Source: RYN-428 sp035551995 (lineage in GTDB: Bacteria > Planctomycetota > Phycisphaerae > Tepidisphaerales > Tepidisphaeraceae). From it: a stretch of 64,000 nucleotides of DNA. Each line of letters starts with the position of its first letter. Within the stretch, counting starts at the first letter, position 1. The notes under the pieces are model-generated. The model was not told where the DNA came from. It did not search any database and worked only from the letters and a program-made list of their open reading frames with translations. Made by a program: the position numbers and the translations under genes. Positions 29,382-37,562 of this stretch are shown piece after piece. The stretch spans positions 9,829 to 73,828 of the forward strand of contig DASZME010000048.1 of NCBI GenBank assembly GCA_035551995.1, written 5' to 3'.

Positions 29382-31655
29382 ATGAGGCAAACGATGAAGA
29401 AGCAGTCAATGAAGCATGTTCGATCCTGGATACTCGCCCTGGCGATCGCGGGCGCCGTCCCGGCCGCCCTCTTTGGCGCCGATGCTCCGCCGGTGGGCGG
29501 GCCGACGCAATCCGAAGACGCCAAGATGGAATACAAGGCCAACGACATGCTCAACAAGGGCGTCGATCTCCTTGAAGAAAAGCAGGAAGAGCGCGGGATC
29601 AAGATGATCCAGTCGGTGGCGCAGATGTTCCCCAAGTCCAAGGCGCGCTTTAAAGCTTACCTGGCGCTCGGCAAGCTCTATGCCGACAAGTCGCAGTATG
29701 ATCTGGCGATCAAGCAGTACGAGCACCTGGCCGAATCCGAGAATGGGGATGAGCAGGCCGAGGGGCTGTATCAGACCGGCATCGGCTATTACAACCTGGC
29801 CAACTACGACAAGGCTTTTATCTCGCTTCGCCGCGTCACCAGCGAATTTCCGTGGAGCGTGTTCGCCAACGAATCGTACTACTACATCGGCCAATGCCAT
29901 TTCAAGCTCGGTCGCTGGGCCAAGGCGGTCGAGGCGCTGGAGATGGTCGGCACCAGCGTCGATCCGGATTCCAAGGATCAGATCGTCGCCGAGGCGGGGC
30001 AACGGCTCTATGTGAAAATTTTCGACAAGGACCTGATCGTCCTGCGCAACACGACCGAAAAAATAAACGCCACGCTGACGACCAAGAGCGGCGATAAAGA
30101 AACCATCGCCCTCGAACCGCTCGGCCGGACCGGCGAATATTACATCGGCTCGATCATGACCACGCCCGGCGAACCCAAACCCGGCGACGGCGTTCTCCAG
30201 ATCATCGGCGGCGATGTCGTCACCGTCGAATACAACGACAAGAACACCGAATCCGGCCAGTTGAACGTCAAGCGATTGGTCACGGTGAAGATGGTTTCGA
30301 CGGCGGCCGTCGGGTTTACCGACGGCGCCTATCGAGAATACACCAAGGGCGTATTCGCCGATCAGGATTGTTTTATCCGCGTTCGCGATTTGGATCGCGA
30401 TACGACCAATGGCAGAGACACGATCCAGGTCAAGGTGTATGCCGAGTATAAGATCGAGAAGAAGGAAGGGGACGACGCGGCGACGGACGACAAGAAGACC
30501 GCCAAGCCGGCCGTCGCCACCGCTTCAAACCCGCCGGAGGACGCGAATGAGCCGCCGCAGTACGCGCAGCGGACGCCGGTGACGGTGACGCTGACGGAGA
30601 CCGAGCCTCACAGCGGAATATTCGCCGGCACGGTAACGCCGCACGCGATCGCCGACGCGGCCCAGATCACGCCCGGTTCGAGCCAGCTTCTGACCATGAA
30701 CGGCGACGACCTGGTGATCGAGTATCTCGACGAAGCCCGCGCCGACTCGCCCGATCCGAAAGTCGTGAAATACAAGGCCCGGCTTCTGATGGGCCAGATT
30801 CAGGACGTGAAGGTCGAGCATCGCGTCGTCGATTCACTGGACCTCAAGGCCCGCAAGAACCTGATCGAAGCCCGCATCTACCTGAAGCTCGGCGCCATCT
30901 TCAAGGAAGTGGGCTTGATCCAGAAGGCGAATGAAAAGGCCAACGAAGGGCTCGATCGGGTCGAAGAGGTGATCAACACAAGCCTCAAGGCGAGCCTCGA
31001 TCGTTCGCTGGTCGAAGAGGCGTTTAGCGTGAAGTGGGATCTGCTGCTGGTTCAGGATAAGCTTGGCGCGGCGATCAATGTTTGCCGATCGCTCATGCAG
31101 TTGTTCCCCGATTCGAGCCTCGTGGATAAGGCCCTCTTGAAAATCGGCCAGGCCAAGATGGAGAGCGCCAACCCCGGCGAAGCCATCGGCATCTTCAACG
31201 GCGTGGTCAATCTTCCCAAGAGCGAACTGAAAGCCGAGGCGCAATACGACATCGCGATGGTGCTGGAAAACATCGCCCTGGCCGAAGCGGAACGGCAAAA
31301 GACGCAGCCGGTGCTGAGCAACGCGATGCTGGCGTACAAGAAGTGCTCCGAGGCGTACCCCAACTCGCCGTTCGCGGGCGAGGCGCTGGACAAGATCGCC
31401 AACTATTACATCAGCACGAAAGATTACGCTCGGGCGGTGGAGTTGATGGAGCAGGTTTTCCAGGACTATCCTGACGCGAGTTTTCTTGACAAGATGCTTC
31501 TGAAATGGGTAATCGCTTCGTATCGGATGGGTAATTTCGCGGTCGCCAAGCAGAAGGCCGAGCAATTGCTGTCCGAATATCCGAACAGCAAGTCGGCGGA
31601 AAAAGCCAGGACGTTCCTGGAAGTAATTAATAAAAAGATTGGGGGCGGCGCCTGA
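29382..31655 (+). CDS. periplasmic TPR protein with Asp-rich beta module
   Basis: A 757-residue protein with a signal peptide (SWILALAIAGAVPAALFGADA). TPRs occupy residues ~45-205 (QYDLAIKQYEHLAESE, NYDKAFISLRRVTSEFP). Next comes a beta-rich region holding DLDRDTTNGRDTI (~residue 338) and the ETEPHSGIFAG closure (~408), the same module found three times in the 2606-residue protein. A second TPR block fills ~500-757 (DYARAVELMEQVFQDYPDAS). It is thus a smaller relative of the giant protein upstream and probably shares its partners. ATGs at 29382, 29394 and 29409 are all possible starts; the first was kept. Confidence 0.75.
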   Translation: MRQTMKKQSMKHVRSWILALAIAGAVPAALFGADAPPVGGPTQSEDAKMEYKANDMLNKGVDLLEEKQEERGIKMIQSVAQMFPKSKARFKAYLALGKLYADKSQYDLAIKQYEHLAESENGDEQAEGLYQTGIGYYNLANYDKAFISLRRVTSEFPWSVFANESYYYIGQCHFKLGRWAKAVEALEMVGTSVDPDSKDQIVAEAGQRLYVKIFDKDLIVLRNTTEKINATLTTKSGDKETIALEPLGRTGEYYIGSIMTTPGEPKPGDGVLQIIGGDVVTVEYNDKNTESGQLNVKRLVTVKMVSTAAVGFTDGAYREYTKGVFADQDCFIRVRDLDRDTTNGRDTIQVKVYAEYKIEKKEGDDAATDDKKTAKPAVATASNPPEDANEPPQYAQRTPVTVTLTETEPHSGIFAGTVTPHAIADAAQITPGSSQLLTMNGDDLVIEYLDEARADSPDPKVVKYKARLLMGQIQDVKVEHRVVDSLDLKARKNLIEARIYLKLGAIFKEVGLIQKANEKANEGLDRVEEVINTSLKASLDRSLVEEAFSVKWDLLLVQDKLGAAINVCRSLMQLFPDSSLVDKALLKIGQAKMESANPGEAIGIFNGVVNLPKSELKAEAQYDIAMVLENIALAEAERQKTQPVLSNAMLAYKKCSEAYPNSPFAGEALDKIANYYISTKDYARAVELMEQVFQDYPDASFLDKMLLKWVIASYRMGNFAVAKQKAEQLLSEYPNSKSAEKARTFLEVINKKIGGGA

Positions 31656-31660
31656 TGGAG

Positions 31661-31785
31661 AATAAGTTGGCAGAAGTTAGTTGTTAGTTGCCAGTTGTTA
31701 GTTGCCAGTTGCCAGTAAATCAAAAGCCGAAACTGACTGCGCTCTTATTTACTGACAACTAACAACTGACAACTGACAACTTATT
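31661..31785. repeat. inverted array of heptad repeats, copy 1
   Basis: The left arm (31661-31720) is built from heptads TTAGTTG and CCAGTTG. The right arm (31746-31785) is the reverse complement of similar heptads (CAACTAA, CAACTGA). The outer ends match exactly as AATAAGTTG against CAACTTATT, and the inner ends as CAGTAAAT against ATTTACTG. The transcript could fold into a long hairpin. It starts five bases after the stop of the TPR gene and ends about 50 bases before the TolQ-like gene. Confidence 0.85.
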
Positions 31786-31832
31786 CCTGCGGCAACTCAT
31801 TCCTCCGACGGACCCGTTAAAAAGGTATTGCT

Positions 31833-32552
31833 ATGCTCGAGTTTATTATGGCCGGCGGTTGGGCGATGTGGGTGATTACCGGGTGCTCGATTATCGCGCT
31901 GGGAATTACCCTCGAACGCCTGCTCACGCTTCGCAAGGCGGACGTGGATGCCGATGCGCTGCTCGATGTCGTTTCCAGCCATCTGGAAAAACATGACATC
32001 GACGGCGCGCTGAATATCTGTTCCGAGGGTACCGGCCCGGTCGCCGGTACGCTGGCGATCGGACTGCGGAAACTGGTCTTCCTCGAACGCATCGGCAAGA
32101 AGCCCGAAGAGATCGAAGAAGGCATCGTGGCGGCCATGGAAGAACATGCCGGGCATGTGGTCAATTGGCTGGAGCGCAATCTGACGACGCTGGCCACGAT
32201 CGCCAGCCTGGCGCCGATCCTGGGCATGATGGGGACGGTCATCGGCATGATCGAAGCGTTCGGCAAATCCGCCAAGGCGGCGACCATGAGCGCCAACACC
32301 GTGTCCGGCGGCATCGCCGAGGCGCTGCACTGCACCGCCGGGGGATTGGTCGTCGCGGCCCTGGCCACGGTCGCCTACAACTACTTCACCGCCCGCGTCA
32401 ACCGTTTTGTCCTGCAGGTTCAGGCGGCGGGAACGACGCTGGTCGAGCGTGTTTTGGACAGTCAGATGCACGCGCGCCGATCGAGCGGATCGGTCGCCGT
32501 CATTTCGGCGGCGGGTAACGGCGCGGCGACAGCGGTCGAGACCGGCGTATGA
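31833..32552 (+). CDS. MotA/TolQ/ExbB-family proton channel subunit
   Basis: A 239-residue inner-membrane protein with three hydrophobic segments: near residues 5-22, around ATIASLAPILGMMGTVIGMI (~122-141) and around AEALHCTAGGLVVAALATVA (~164-183), with a cytoplasmic stretch between the first two. The TLATIASLAPILGMMGTV segment is the family's channel-lining signature. With TolR/ExbD partners it would form a proton-driven stator that powers a periplasmic process. Its stop overlaps the next ATG by four bases, indicating translational coupling. It cannot be assigned to TolQ, ExbB or a planctomycete-specific group by eye. Confidence 0.9.
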   Translation: MLEFIMAGGWAMWVITGCSIIALGITLERLLTLRKADVDADALLDVVSSHLEKHDIDGALNICSEGTGPVAGTLAIGLRKLVFLERIGKKPEEIEEGIVAAMEEHAGHVVNWLERNLTTLATIASLAPILGMMGTVIGMIEAFGKSAKAATMSANTVSGGIAEALHCTAGGLVVAALATVAYNYFTARVNRFVLQVQAAGTTLVERVLDSQMHARRSSGSVAVISAAGNGAATAVETGV

Positions 32553-32956
32553 AAATCGCGCGCAGGCCGATGCCGGCCCCACATATTCCTTTTATCTCGC
32601 TGGCGGATATCGCCTGGCAGATCATCATTTTCTTCCTGGTCGCCTCCGCGTTCACGGCCAACGAAGCCCTGAAGGTCGATGTCCCCAACACCAGCGACAA
32701 GGCGCCGACCCAAACGCAAACAGACAACGCGATCACGATCATCGCCTCGGAAAAGGCGCTGACCGTCGATGACAAGCCCGTCGCGTTCGAACGTCTTGCC
32801 GACGTGCTTGCCGAGCGGCTGAAAGGAAAGAAATCGGACCAGGAGCGGGCCGTGGTGGTATTGGGAAAAGATGATCTGTCGTTTCAGCGCGACGTGGATA
32901 TTATGTTCGCCGTACAGAAAGCCGGCGGCGTTTTGGTGATGGCGGAAGAGCAATAG
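32549..32956 (+). CDS. TolR/ExbD-family protein 1
   Basis: A 135-residue protein with one N-terminal membrane helix (IAWQIIIFFLVASAF) and a periplasmic domain. Asp20 in SLADIAW corresponds to the conserved proton-carrying Asp of ExbD and TolR. The ATG lies within the stop of the TolQ-like gene (ATGA overlap). The periplasmic part is the usual short alpha/beta fold (RAVVVLGKDDLSFQRDVDIM). Such proteins dimerise inside the TolQ/ExbB pentamer. A heptad-repeat array begins at its stop codon. Confidence 0.88.
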   Translation: MKIARRPMPAPHIPFISLADIAWQIIIFFLVASAFTANEALKVDVPNTSDKAPTQTQTDNAITIIASEKALTVDDKPVAFERLADVLAERLKGKKSDQERAVVVLGKDDLSFQRDVDIMFAVQKAGGVLVMAEEQ

Positions 32957-33109
32957 TTAGTTGTCAGTTGTTAGTTGTCAGTTGTTAGTTGCCAGTTGTT
33001 GGTAAATGCAAGGAGCATCGGTTTTCGGTTGTTAGAAGTTCGTTGCCGATAACGCAATTGCATGGGTTTGAATCCACTGACAACTGGCAACTAACAACTA
33101 ACAATTATT
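32952..33109. repeat. inverted array of heptad repeats, copy 2
   Basis: The left arm (32952-33006) is made of TTAGTTG, TCAGTTG and CCAGTTG heptads, and the right arm (33075-33109) of their reverse complements (CAACTGG, CAACTAA). The arms pair over about 35 bases. The left arm overlaps the stop codon of the first TolR-like gene and the right arm ends nine bases before the ATG of the second. This is the same element as at 31661-31785. Confidence 0.85.
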
Positions 33110-33117
33110 CCCGACCC

Positions 33118-33525
33118 ATGAAGATTTCCCGCAAACGATCCGAGCCGGTGAAGGAGACGCAGATGGTGAGTCTGGCGGATATCGCCTTTCTCATCATTTT
33201 CTTCTTCCTGCTGAGTTCGTCTTTTATGAGCGACAAAGTCGGCGTCCTGCTCCCGTCGCTTCCCAAGTCGGGCAAGACGGAATCGGCGATCATCGTCCGA
33301 TTGGACGGCAACGGCCTGTTTCTCAATGGCCACCCAATGGCCGACCAAAACGTGCTCGAAGCCCGGCTGCGCGATCTGCTGACGGGAAAAACGAAATCGA
33401 CCGAATGCGAAGTGCGATTCAAGTGCGACAAGACGCTGCCATACAAAAAGTATCGGCCTGTTTACGAGGCGATCGCCAATGCCGGCGGCGTAATTGCGAT
33501 TCAGCATGAGGTGGCTAGCCGGTGA
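33118..33525 (+). CDS. TolR/ExbD-family protein 2
   Basis: A 135-residue paralogue of the preceding ExbD-like protein: a short basic cytoplasmic tail (KISRKRSEPVKETQMV), one helix (FLIIFFFLLSSSF) and a periplasmic domain. Asp21 in SLADIAF is the conserved proton-site residue. The frame continues upstream through the heptad repeat to 32989, but those residues are repeat-derived, so the ATG at 33118 is the start. Two different ExbD subunits beside one ExbB subunit suggest a heteromeric stator. Confidence 0.87.
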   Translation: MKISRKRSEPVKETQMVSLADIAFLIIFFFLLSSSFMSDKVGVLLPSLPKSGKTESAIIVRLDGNGLFLNGHPMADQNVLEARLRDLLTGKTKSTECEVRFKCDKTLPYKKYRPVYEAIANAGGVIAIQHEVASR

Positions 33526-33607
33526 TCCAAACGCGATAATCGCGGCCGGGTTTGCGACTCCCTCTGTCGGTACTCCGGGATAGCGAAACGGATTTGTGAG
33601 GATGCTT

Positions 33608-34039
33608 ATGAGTAAAATTTCAACCGCCGCCGAGAGTCGCGCTCACCGAAATAAGCGAATGATTTCGGAGATGTCCAACACCAAAACGCTGATGTGGGTC
33701 GGCGTGGCGGCCGTGATCCATTTGCTGATCATTCTTGGCACGTCGAAGGAATACATTCGCGTGCACTGGTTTGGCGGCGCGCCGACGGCCGACGTGGCCA
33801 GCGGGGATGAGGCGGTCGCTGCTCCCGCGGTCACCGCCCAGACACCGGCCAATCCGACCGCTCCGGCGACCCCGGCCGCCAAGTCGGCCGCGCCATCGCA
33901 GGCGACGGCGGGACTTTCGGACGATGACAAAAAACTCGCCGAGCGCAGCAACTCGCCGATGGTCAAGAGCATCACCGACACGGCCAAGCCGGCCGAGCTT
34001 CCGAAGGTCAACCCGCTGGAACTGAACGATAAGCCGTGA
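33608..34039 (+). CDS. single-pass Ala/Pro-rich protein, TonB/TolA-like energy transducer candidate
   Basis: A 143-residue protein with a basic N-terminus, one membrane helix (TLMWVGVAAVIHLLIILGT, ~27-45) and a periplasmic tail rich in Ala and Pro (residues ~60-105). It lacks a recognisable TonB or TolA C-terminal globular domain. Topology and position after TolQ/TolR-like genes suggest the transducer of the motor; this is inference from context. The GAGG at 33598 is correctly spaced for the ATG at 33608; an ATG at 33602 is too close. Its stop overlaps the GTG of the next gene. Confidence 0.65.
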   Translation: MSKISTAAESRAHRNKRMISEMSNTKTLMWVGVAAVIHLLIILGTSKEYIRVHWFGGAPTADVASGDEAVAAPAVTAQTPANPTAPATPAAKSAAPSQATAGLSDDDKKLAERSNSPMVKSITDTAKPAELPKVNPLELNDKP

Positions 34040-35718
34040 TCTCCCCCACCGTGGCGCAGACCTCTTCCATAGTTTCGACCCATCCCCCTTCGCTCCCGGT
34101 CTCCAGGGGACCGACGCCGGGCGCGATGCGCGGCAAAAACGGACGCCAGCCGCTATATGTACTGGCGTTGCCGCTGTGGCTGGCGGCGCTGGCTTCGCTG
34201 GTCGTGGGCTTGTCGGCGTGGATGGGATTTCGCCCGCTTCCCACCTACGGAAAAGAATGGGCCTACGAGCTGGCGGCGAACCACACCAGGACCGTCATCC
34301 TTTCCATGGTGATCGTCGCGCTCGTCAGTGCCGCCAGCGCCGGACTGGCCGGGGCGCTTACTTTATTCCGCCGGCCAGGCGCCCTGGTCTGGCTCCGGCA
34401 TCTGCTGATTCCCAGCTATGTGCTGGCGTCATTTTTCTTCTACACGATCATCCGCGTCACCAATCTCATTAACGAAAAGATGCTGTCGGTGAAGGTCGGG
34501 GACGACGACCTCGATCCGTTTCAAATCTGCTGGCGAATCGGTTGGAATCGTGTGGCGCTGGGGGCGGTGATCGTCGTGCTGCTGCTGGCGGGGATGGTTC
34601 ATCTGCGAACGTTGCGGCGTCGCATCGTCGGCGCCTTTGCCCCGGCCGGCGGGCGCGTCACCGTCGATCCGCAGGATTACGCCTATCACAACAACATCGA
34701 CTCGAGCTTTGTCATTCACGTTCTGCTGATTCTGGTTTTGCCGGCGCTATTGCAGGTGCACGGTTGCGGCATGCTCGAGTATGCCCTGCCGGGCGGCGGA
34801 GGGGGCGGCGGCGGAGGGGGCGGAGCGCCGCCGCAGGTCGTCAAGGTCGCCAAAAAACAGCCCAAGCGCCGCAAGCATCTGTCGCGCGTGAACTCGGCGA
34901 TCACGTTTTACGTGCCGACCATCAATGACTCGCAGGTCGTCAAAATGGTCGAGGAGACGACCGAAAACACCTACCAGGCGAACACCAGCGACGTCGGCCC
35001 CGGGGGTCCCGGTTCGGGATTCGGCGGCGGCGGCGGGACGGGCGGCGGATGGGCCGGGGGAAACGTCGGGGCGCCGATTCTCTTTTACCGCCTCCAATAC
35101 AACGGACCCGGCTGGGACGACGGGATGGATCCCAACTCGCGCGCCGACCAGAATTTTCTCGACGAACTGCACAAGGCCAGCCATCTCAAGGTCTCGGAAA
35201 AAGGGATCGGCGAGCATATCACCGCCGCCGACCTGCGACGGCATTTTAAGCCGCACCTGCAGCCGCCGTTCTTGTACATGACCGGCGACGGGAGCATCGA
35301 TCTATCCGACGCCGAAACCGCCGTCATCCGAAATTATCTTCTGGGCGGCGGCCTGCTCTTCGCCGACTGCGGCAGCCCGACCTGGAACAACGCATTCCGC
35401 GCCTGGTCCAAACGGCTTTTTCCGCAGCAGGATCTGGTGGACATTTCCAACGACGATCCGATCTTTCACGCCTGGTTTCATTTTCCCAACGGGGCGCCGC
35501 CGCTGTGGCATCATGGCGGAAGCCGGGCGCTGGGCATCAAGCAGGATGGCCGCTGGGTTGTTTTTTATTCGCCCGGCGATATGCACGACGCCTGGAAAAC
35601 GGGCCACACCAACGCCGCCTCCGGCGCCGTGCGGCAATCGTATGAGCTGGGCGTCAACGTCGTAAAATACGCGATCGATCACTACTGGGCGTTAAATCGT
35701 CAGCCCGTGAAGCACTGA
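34036..35718 (+). CDS. membrane-anchored DUF4159 protein
   Basis: A 560-residue protein starting with GTG inside the previous stop codon, so coupled translation is likely. Residues ~40-250 hold about five hydrophobic segments. An uninterrupted run of eleven glycines lies near residues 252-262 and a second Gly-rich stretch at ~322-342. Residues ~347-560 match DUF4159 (FLYMTGDGSIDLSDAE, NYLLGGGLLFADCGS). DUF4159 proteins in PVC bacteria often sit near MoxR/BatA-type or Tol-like genes; their biochemical role is unknown. The glycine runs probably act as flexible linkers. It closes the envelope operon. Confidence 0.78.
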   Translation: MISPTVAQTSSIVSTHPPSLPVSRGPTPGAMRGKNGRQPLYVLALPLWLAALASLVVGLSAWMGFRPLPTYGKEWAYELAANHTRTVILSMVIVALVSAASAGLAGALTLFRRPGALVWLRHLLIPSYVLASFFFYTIIRVTNLINEKMLSVKVGDDDLDPFQICWRIGWNRVALGAVIVVLLLAGMVHLRTLRRRIVGAFAPAGGRVTVDPQDYAYHNNIDSSFVIHVLLILVLPALLQVHGCGMLEYALPGGGGGGGGGGGAPPQVVKVAKKQPKRRKHLSRVNSAITFYVPTINDSQVVKMVEETTENTYQANTSDVGPGGPGSGFGGGGGTGGGWAGGNVGAPILFYRLQYNGPGWDDGMDPNSRADQNFLDELHKASHLKVSEKGIGEHITAADLRRHFKPHLQPPFLYMTGDGSIDLSDAETAVIRNYLLGGGLLFADCGSPTWNNAFRAWSKRLFPQQDLVDISNDDPIFHAWFHFPNGAPPLWHHGGSRALGIKQDGRWVVFYSPGDMHDAWKTGHTNAASGAVRQSYELGVNVVKYAIDHYWALNRQPVKH

Positions 35719-35746
35719 GCCGACGAGACGACTACGCTGGGTCGCG

Positions 35747-35771
35747 GCTTTTTCCTTCGTCGGGAAAAAGC
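35747..35771. terminator. hairpin between convergent genes, possible terminator
   Basis: GCTTTTTCC at 35747-35755 pairs perfectly with GGAAAAAGC at 35763-35771 around a 7-base loop. It lies in the 56-base space between the convergent DUF4159 and PP2C-kinase genes. The T- and A-runs are part of the stem, so strength is uncertain, but the position suits termination on both strands. Confidence 0.4.
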
Positions 35772-35774
35772 GTT

Positions 35775-37562
35775 TCATTGCCAGTGGACGTGTCGCATTA
35801 CGAGGTAAATTCCAAAAACCACCAGCGGGATTCCCGCCGCGAGGACGACAAGCCTGGCGCCGCGCCATCGGCCCTGCCAGGCTTTCGGGGCAACGAGCTT
35901 GGCGGCTCGGCCGGTGATATGCAATTCGTCGGGATGATCGAGGTCCTGCTTCATCTCCAATGCCGTTTGAAAGCGATCCGGCGGATTGCGGGCCATCGCG
36001 TGCAGGATCAACTCTTCAACCTGCGGGGACAGCTCTGGGTTGCGCTGGCGCGGCGCCACGGGATCGCCGCTCAGGCGGGCGTTCATGATCAAAAATGGAT
36101 TCGATCCGTCGAACGGCACGGCGCCGGTCAACATCTCATAGAGGATCGCGCCCAGGGAATATATATCGGTGCGCGGATCACCGCGCTTTCCCTTTACCTG
36201 CTCCGGCGCCATGTAGTCGGGGGTGCCCATCGTGGGGGTGAATCCGCCGAAGGTCAGCCGCCGCATCGCTTCGTATTTGGCGATGCCGAAATCCATGATG
36301 CGGATGGTGCCGTCGTTGCAGATCATGATGTTTTCCGGCTTAAGATCGCGATGAACGACCTCATGCTCGTGCATGTAATGCAGCGCCTCGCAAACCAAAC
36401 TCGCGATGCGCAATGAGTCGGACGTGGGCATGGGCCGAACGCTGCGCATCAGGTGCCCCAGCGTCTGGCCCTCAAGGAATTCCATGACGATGTACGGGCG
36501 GCTCTGGCTGTCCGGGCCGGTTTCAAAACGCAGGAGATAGGGGTGATTCAGCGCCTTGCCGATCTGTTCTTCGCGCTTGAAGCGAGAATAAAAGCCGGGA
36601 TCGGATTCAAACTGCATGAACGGCACTTTCAAGGCGACCGTTCGCTGTGTTTGCAGGTCGGTGGCCTTGAAGATCGAAGCCATGCCGGATCGGCTGACGA
36701 GATCGGTGATCTGATATCGTTCATCGAGAAGTTGTCCCGGTTCGAGTTCATTTCCCATGATGGCCGATTCGACCTTTCGATAAGTTGGCAAGCCGCGGTA
36801 GTAGCTGAGGCGTTCGACGCTTTCGATGCGGGCGACCTGGATGGTCAGGTTATCGTCGCCGCCGCGCCGGCAGACGATGTCGATCAGCATCTTGCAGGCC
36901 TCGTCGGGCGGAAATTTGGTGACGACGTCGAATATCTCGCCCTCGGTTACGAAGCTCCATAGTCCGTCGGTGCATTGCACGATGTAGTCGCCGCGATTGA
37001 CGACGACGGTTTGGGTATCGAGCCGGATCATCGGATCCTGCCCGACCGCGCGGGTCAGGACCGATCGCATCTGGCTCGTGGACGCTTCCTGAACCGTCAC
37101 TAACCCCAGTTTCAATTGAACGCCGGCGTAAGAGTGATCGCTGGTAATCCGCCGAATCCGGCCGCCCTGAATCGCGTATGCGCGGGTGTCGCCGACGTGC
37201 CCAATCACCACTTCGTTGTTTCGGAAAACACTCACCGTGAGCGTGGTGAGCATCCGCCCTTCCAGGCGGTTTTGCATGCCCGCGTTATAGACAGCAAGGT
37301 TGGCCGAATTGAACATTTGCCATAAAAACTGACTTGCGGCCGCGCCGGCCTTGCATTGAGTAAATTCATGTTTGCAATGTTCGCAGGCGAGTTGGCTGGC
37401 GACCTCGCCGTTGCCATGTCCCCCGACGCCGTCGGCAAGAATGGCGACCGCGCCGCGCGTGCGCCACTCATCGGCGTTGCTGGGCTGCCAGAAATCAAGG
37501 CAATCTTCATTATTTGCGCGAACGGGACCTGCTGAACTCAACCCAGCGTAAGTAATCTGCAT
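35775..37562 (-). CDS. PP2C phosphatase - Ser/Thr protein kinase fusion with C-terminal membrane anchor
   Basis: A 595-residue protein. Residues 1-~245 are a PP2C-type phosphatase with metal-site motifs ADGVGGHGNGE (44-48 DGVGG), GHVGDTRAY, CTDGLWSFV and GGDDNLT. Residues ~285-555 are a Hanks-type kinase: ALKV with the ATP-site lysine, HRDLKPENIM near residue 400, DFGIAKY and GTPDYMAPEQ. A single C-terminal hydrophobic segment (VVLAAGIPLVVFGIYLVM) anchors it with both enzymes in the cytoplasm; no extracellular sensor follows. Kinase and phosphatase in one chain may set phosphorylation of the same targets. It faces the Tol-like operon; a regulatory link is only inference from proximity. Confidence 0.92.
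   Translation of the reverse strand: MQITYAGLSSAGPVRANNEDCLDFWQPSNADEWRTRGAVAILADGVGGHGNGEVASQLACEHCKHEFTQCKAGAAASQFLWQMFNSANLAVYNAGMQNRLEGRMLTTLTVSVFRNNEVVIGHVGDTRAYAIQGGRIRRITSDHSYAGVQLKLGLVTVQEASTSQMRSVLTRAVGQDPMIRLDTQTVVVNRGDYIVQCTDGLWSFVTEGEIFDVVTKFPPDEACKMLIDIVCRRGGDDNLTIQVARIESVERLSYYRGLPTYRKVESAIMGNELEPGQLLDERYQITDLVSRSGMASIFKATDLQTQRTVALKVPFMQFESDPGFYSRFKREEQIGKALNHPYLLRFETGPDSQSRPYIVMEFLEGQTLGHLMRSVRPMPTSDSLRIASLVCEALHYMHEHEVVHRDLKPENIMICNDGTIRIMDFGIAKYEAMRRLTFGGFTPTMGTPDYMAPEQVKGKRGDPRTDIYSLGAILYEMLTGAVPFDGSNPFLIMNARLSGDPVAPRQRNPELSPQVEELILHAMARNPPDRFQTALEMKQDLDHPDELHITGRAAKLVAPKAWQGRWRGARLVVLAAGIPLVVFGIYLVMRHVHWQ

Noticed and set aside
31661..33109. The heptad arrays considered as a CRISPR array.
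   Set aside because: Units are seven bases without unique spacers and are arranged as inverted arms; no cas gene is present.
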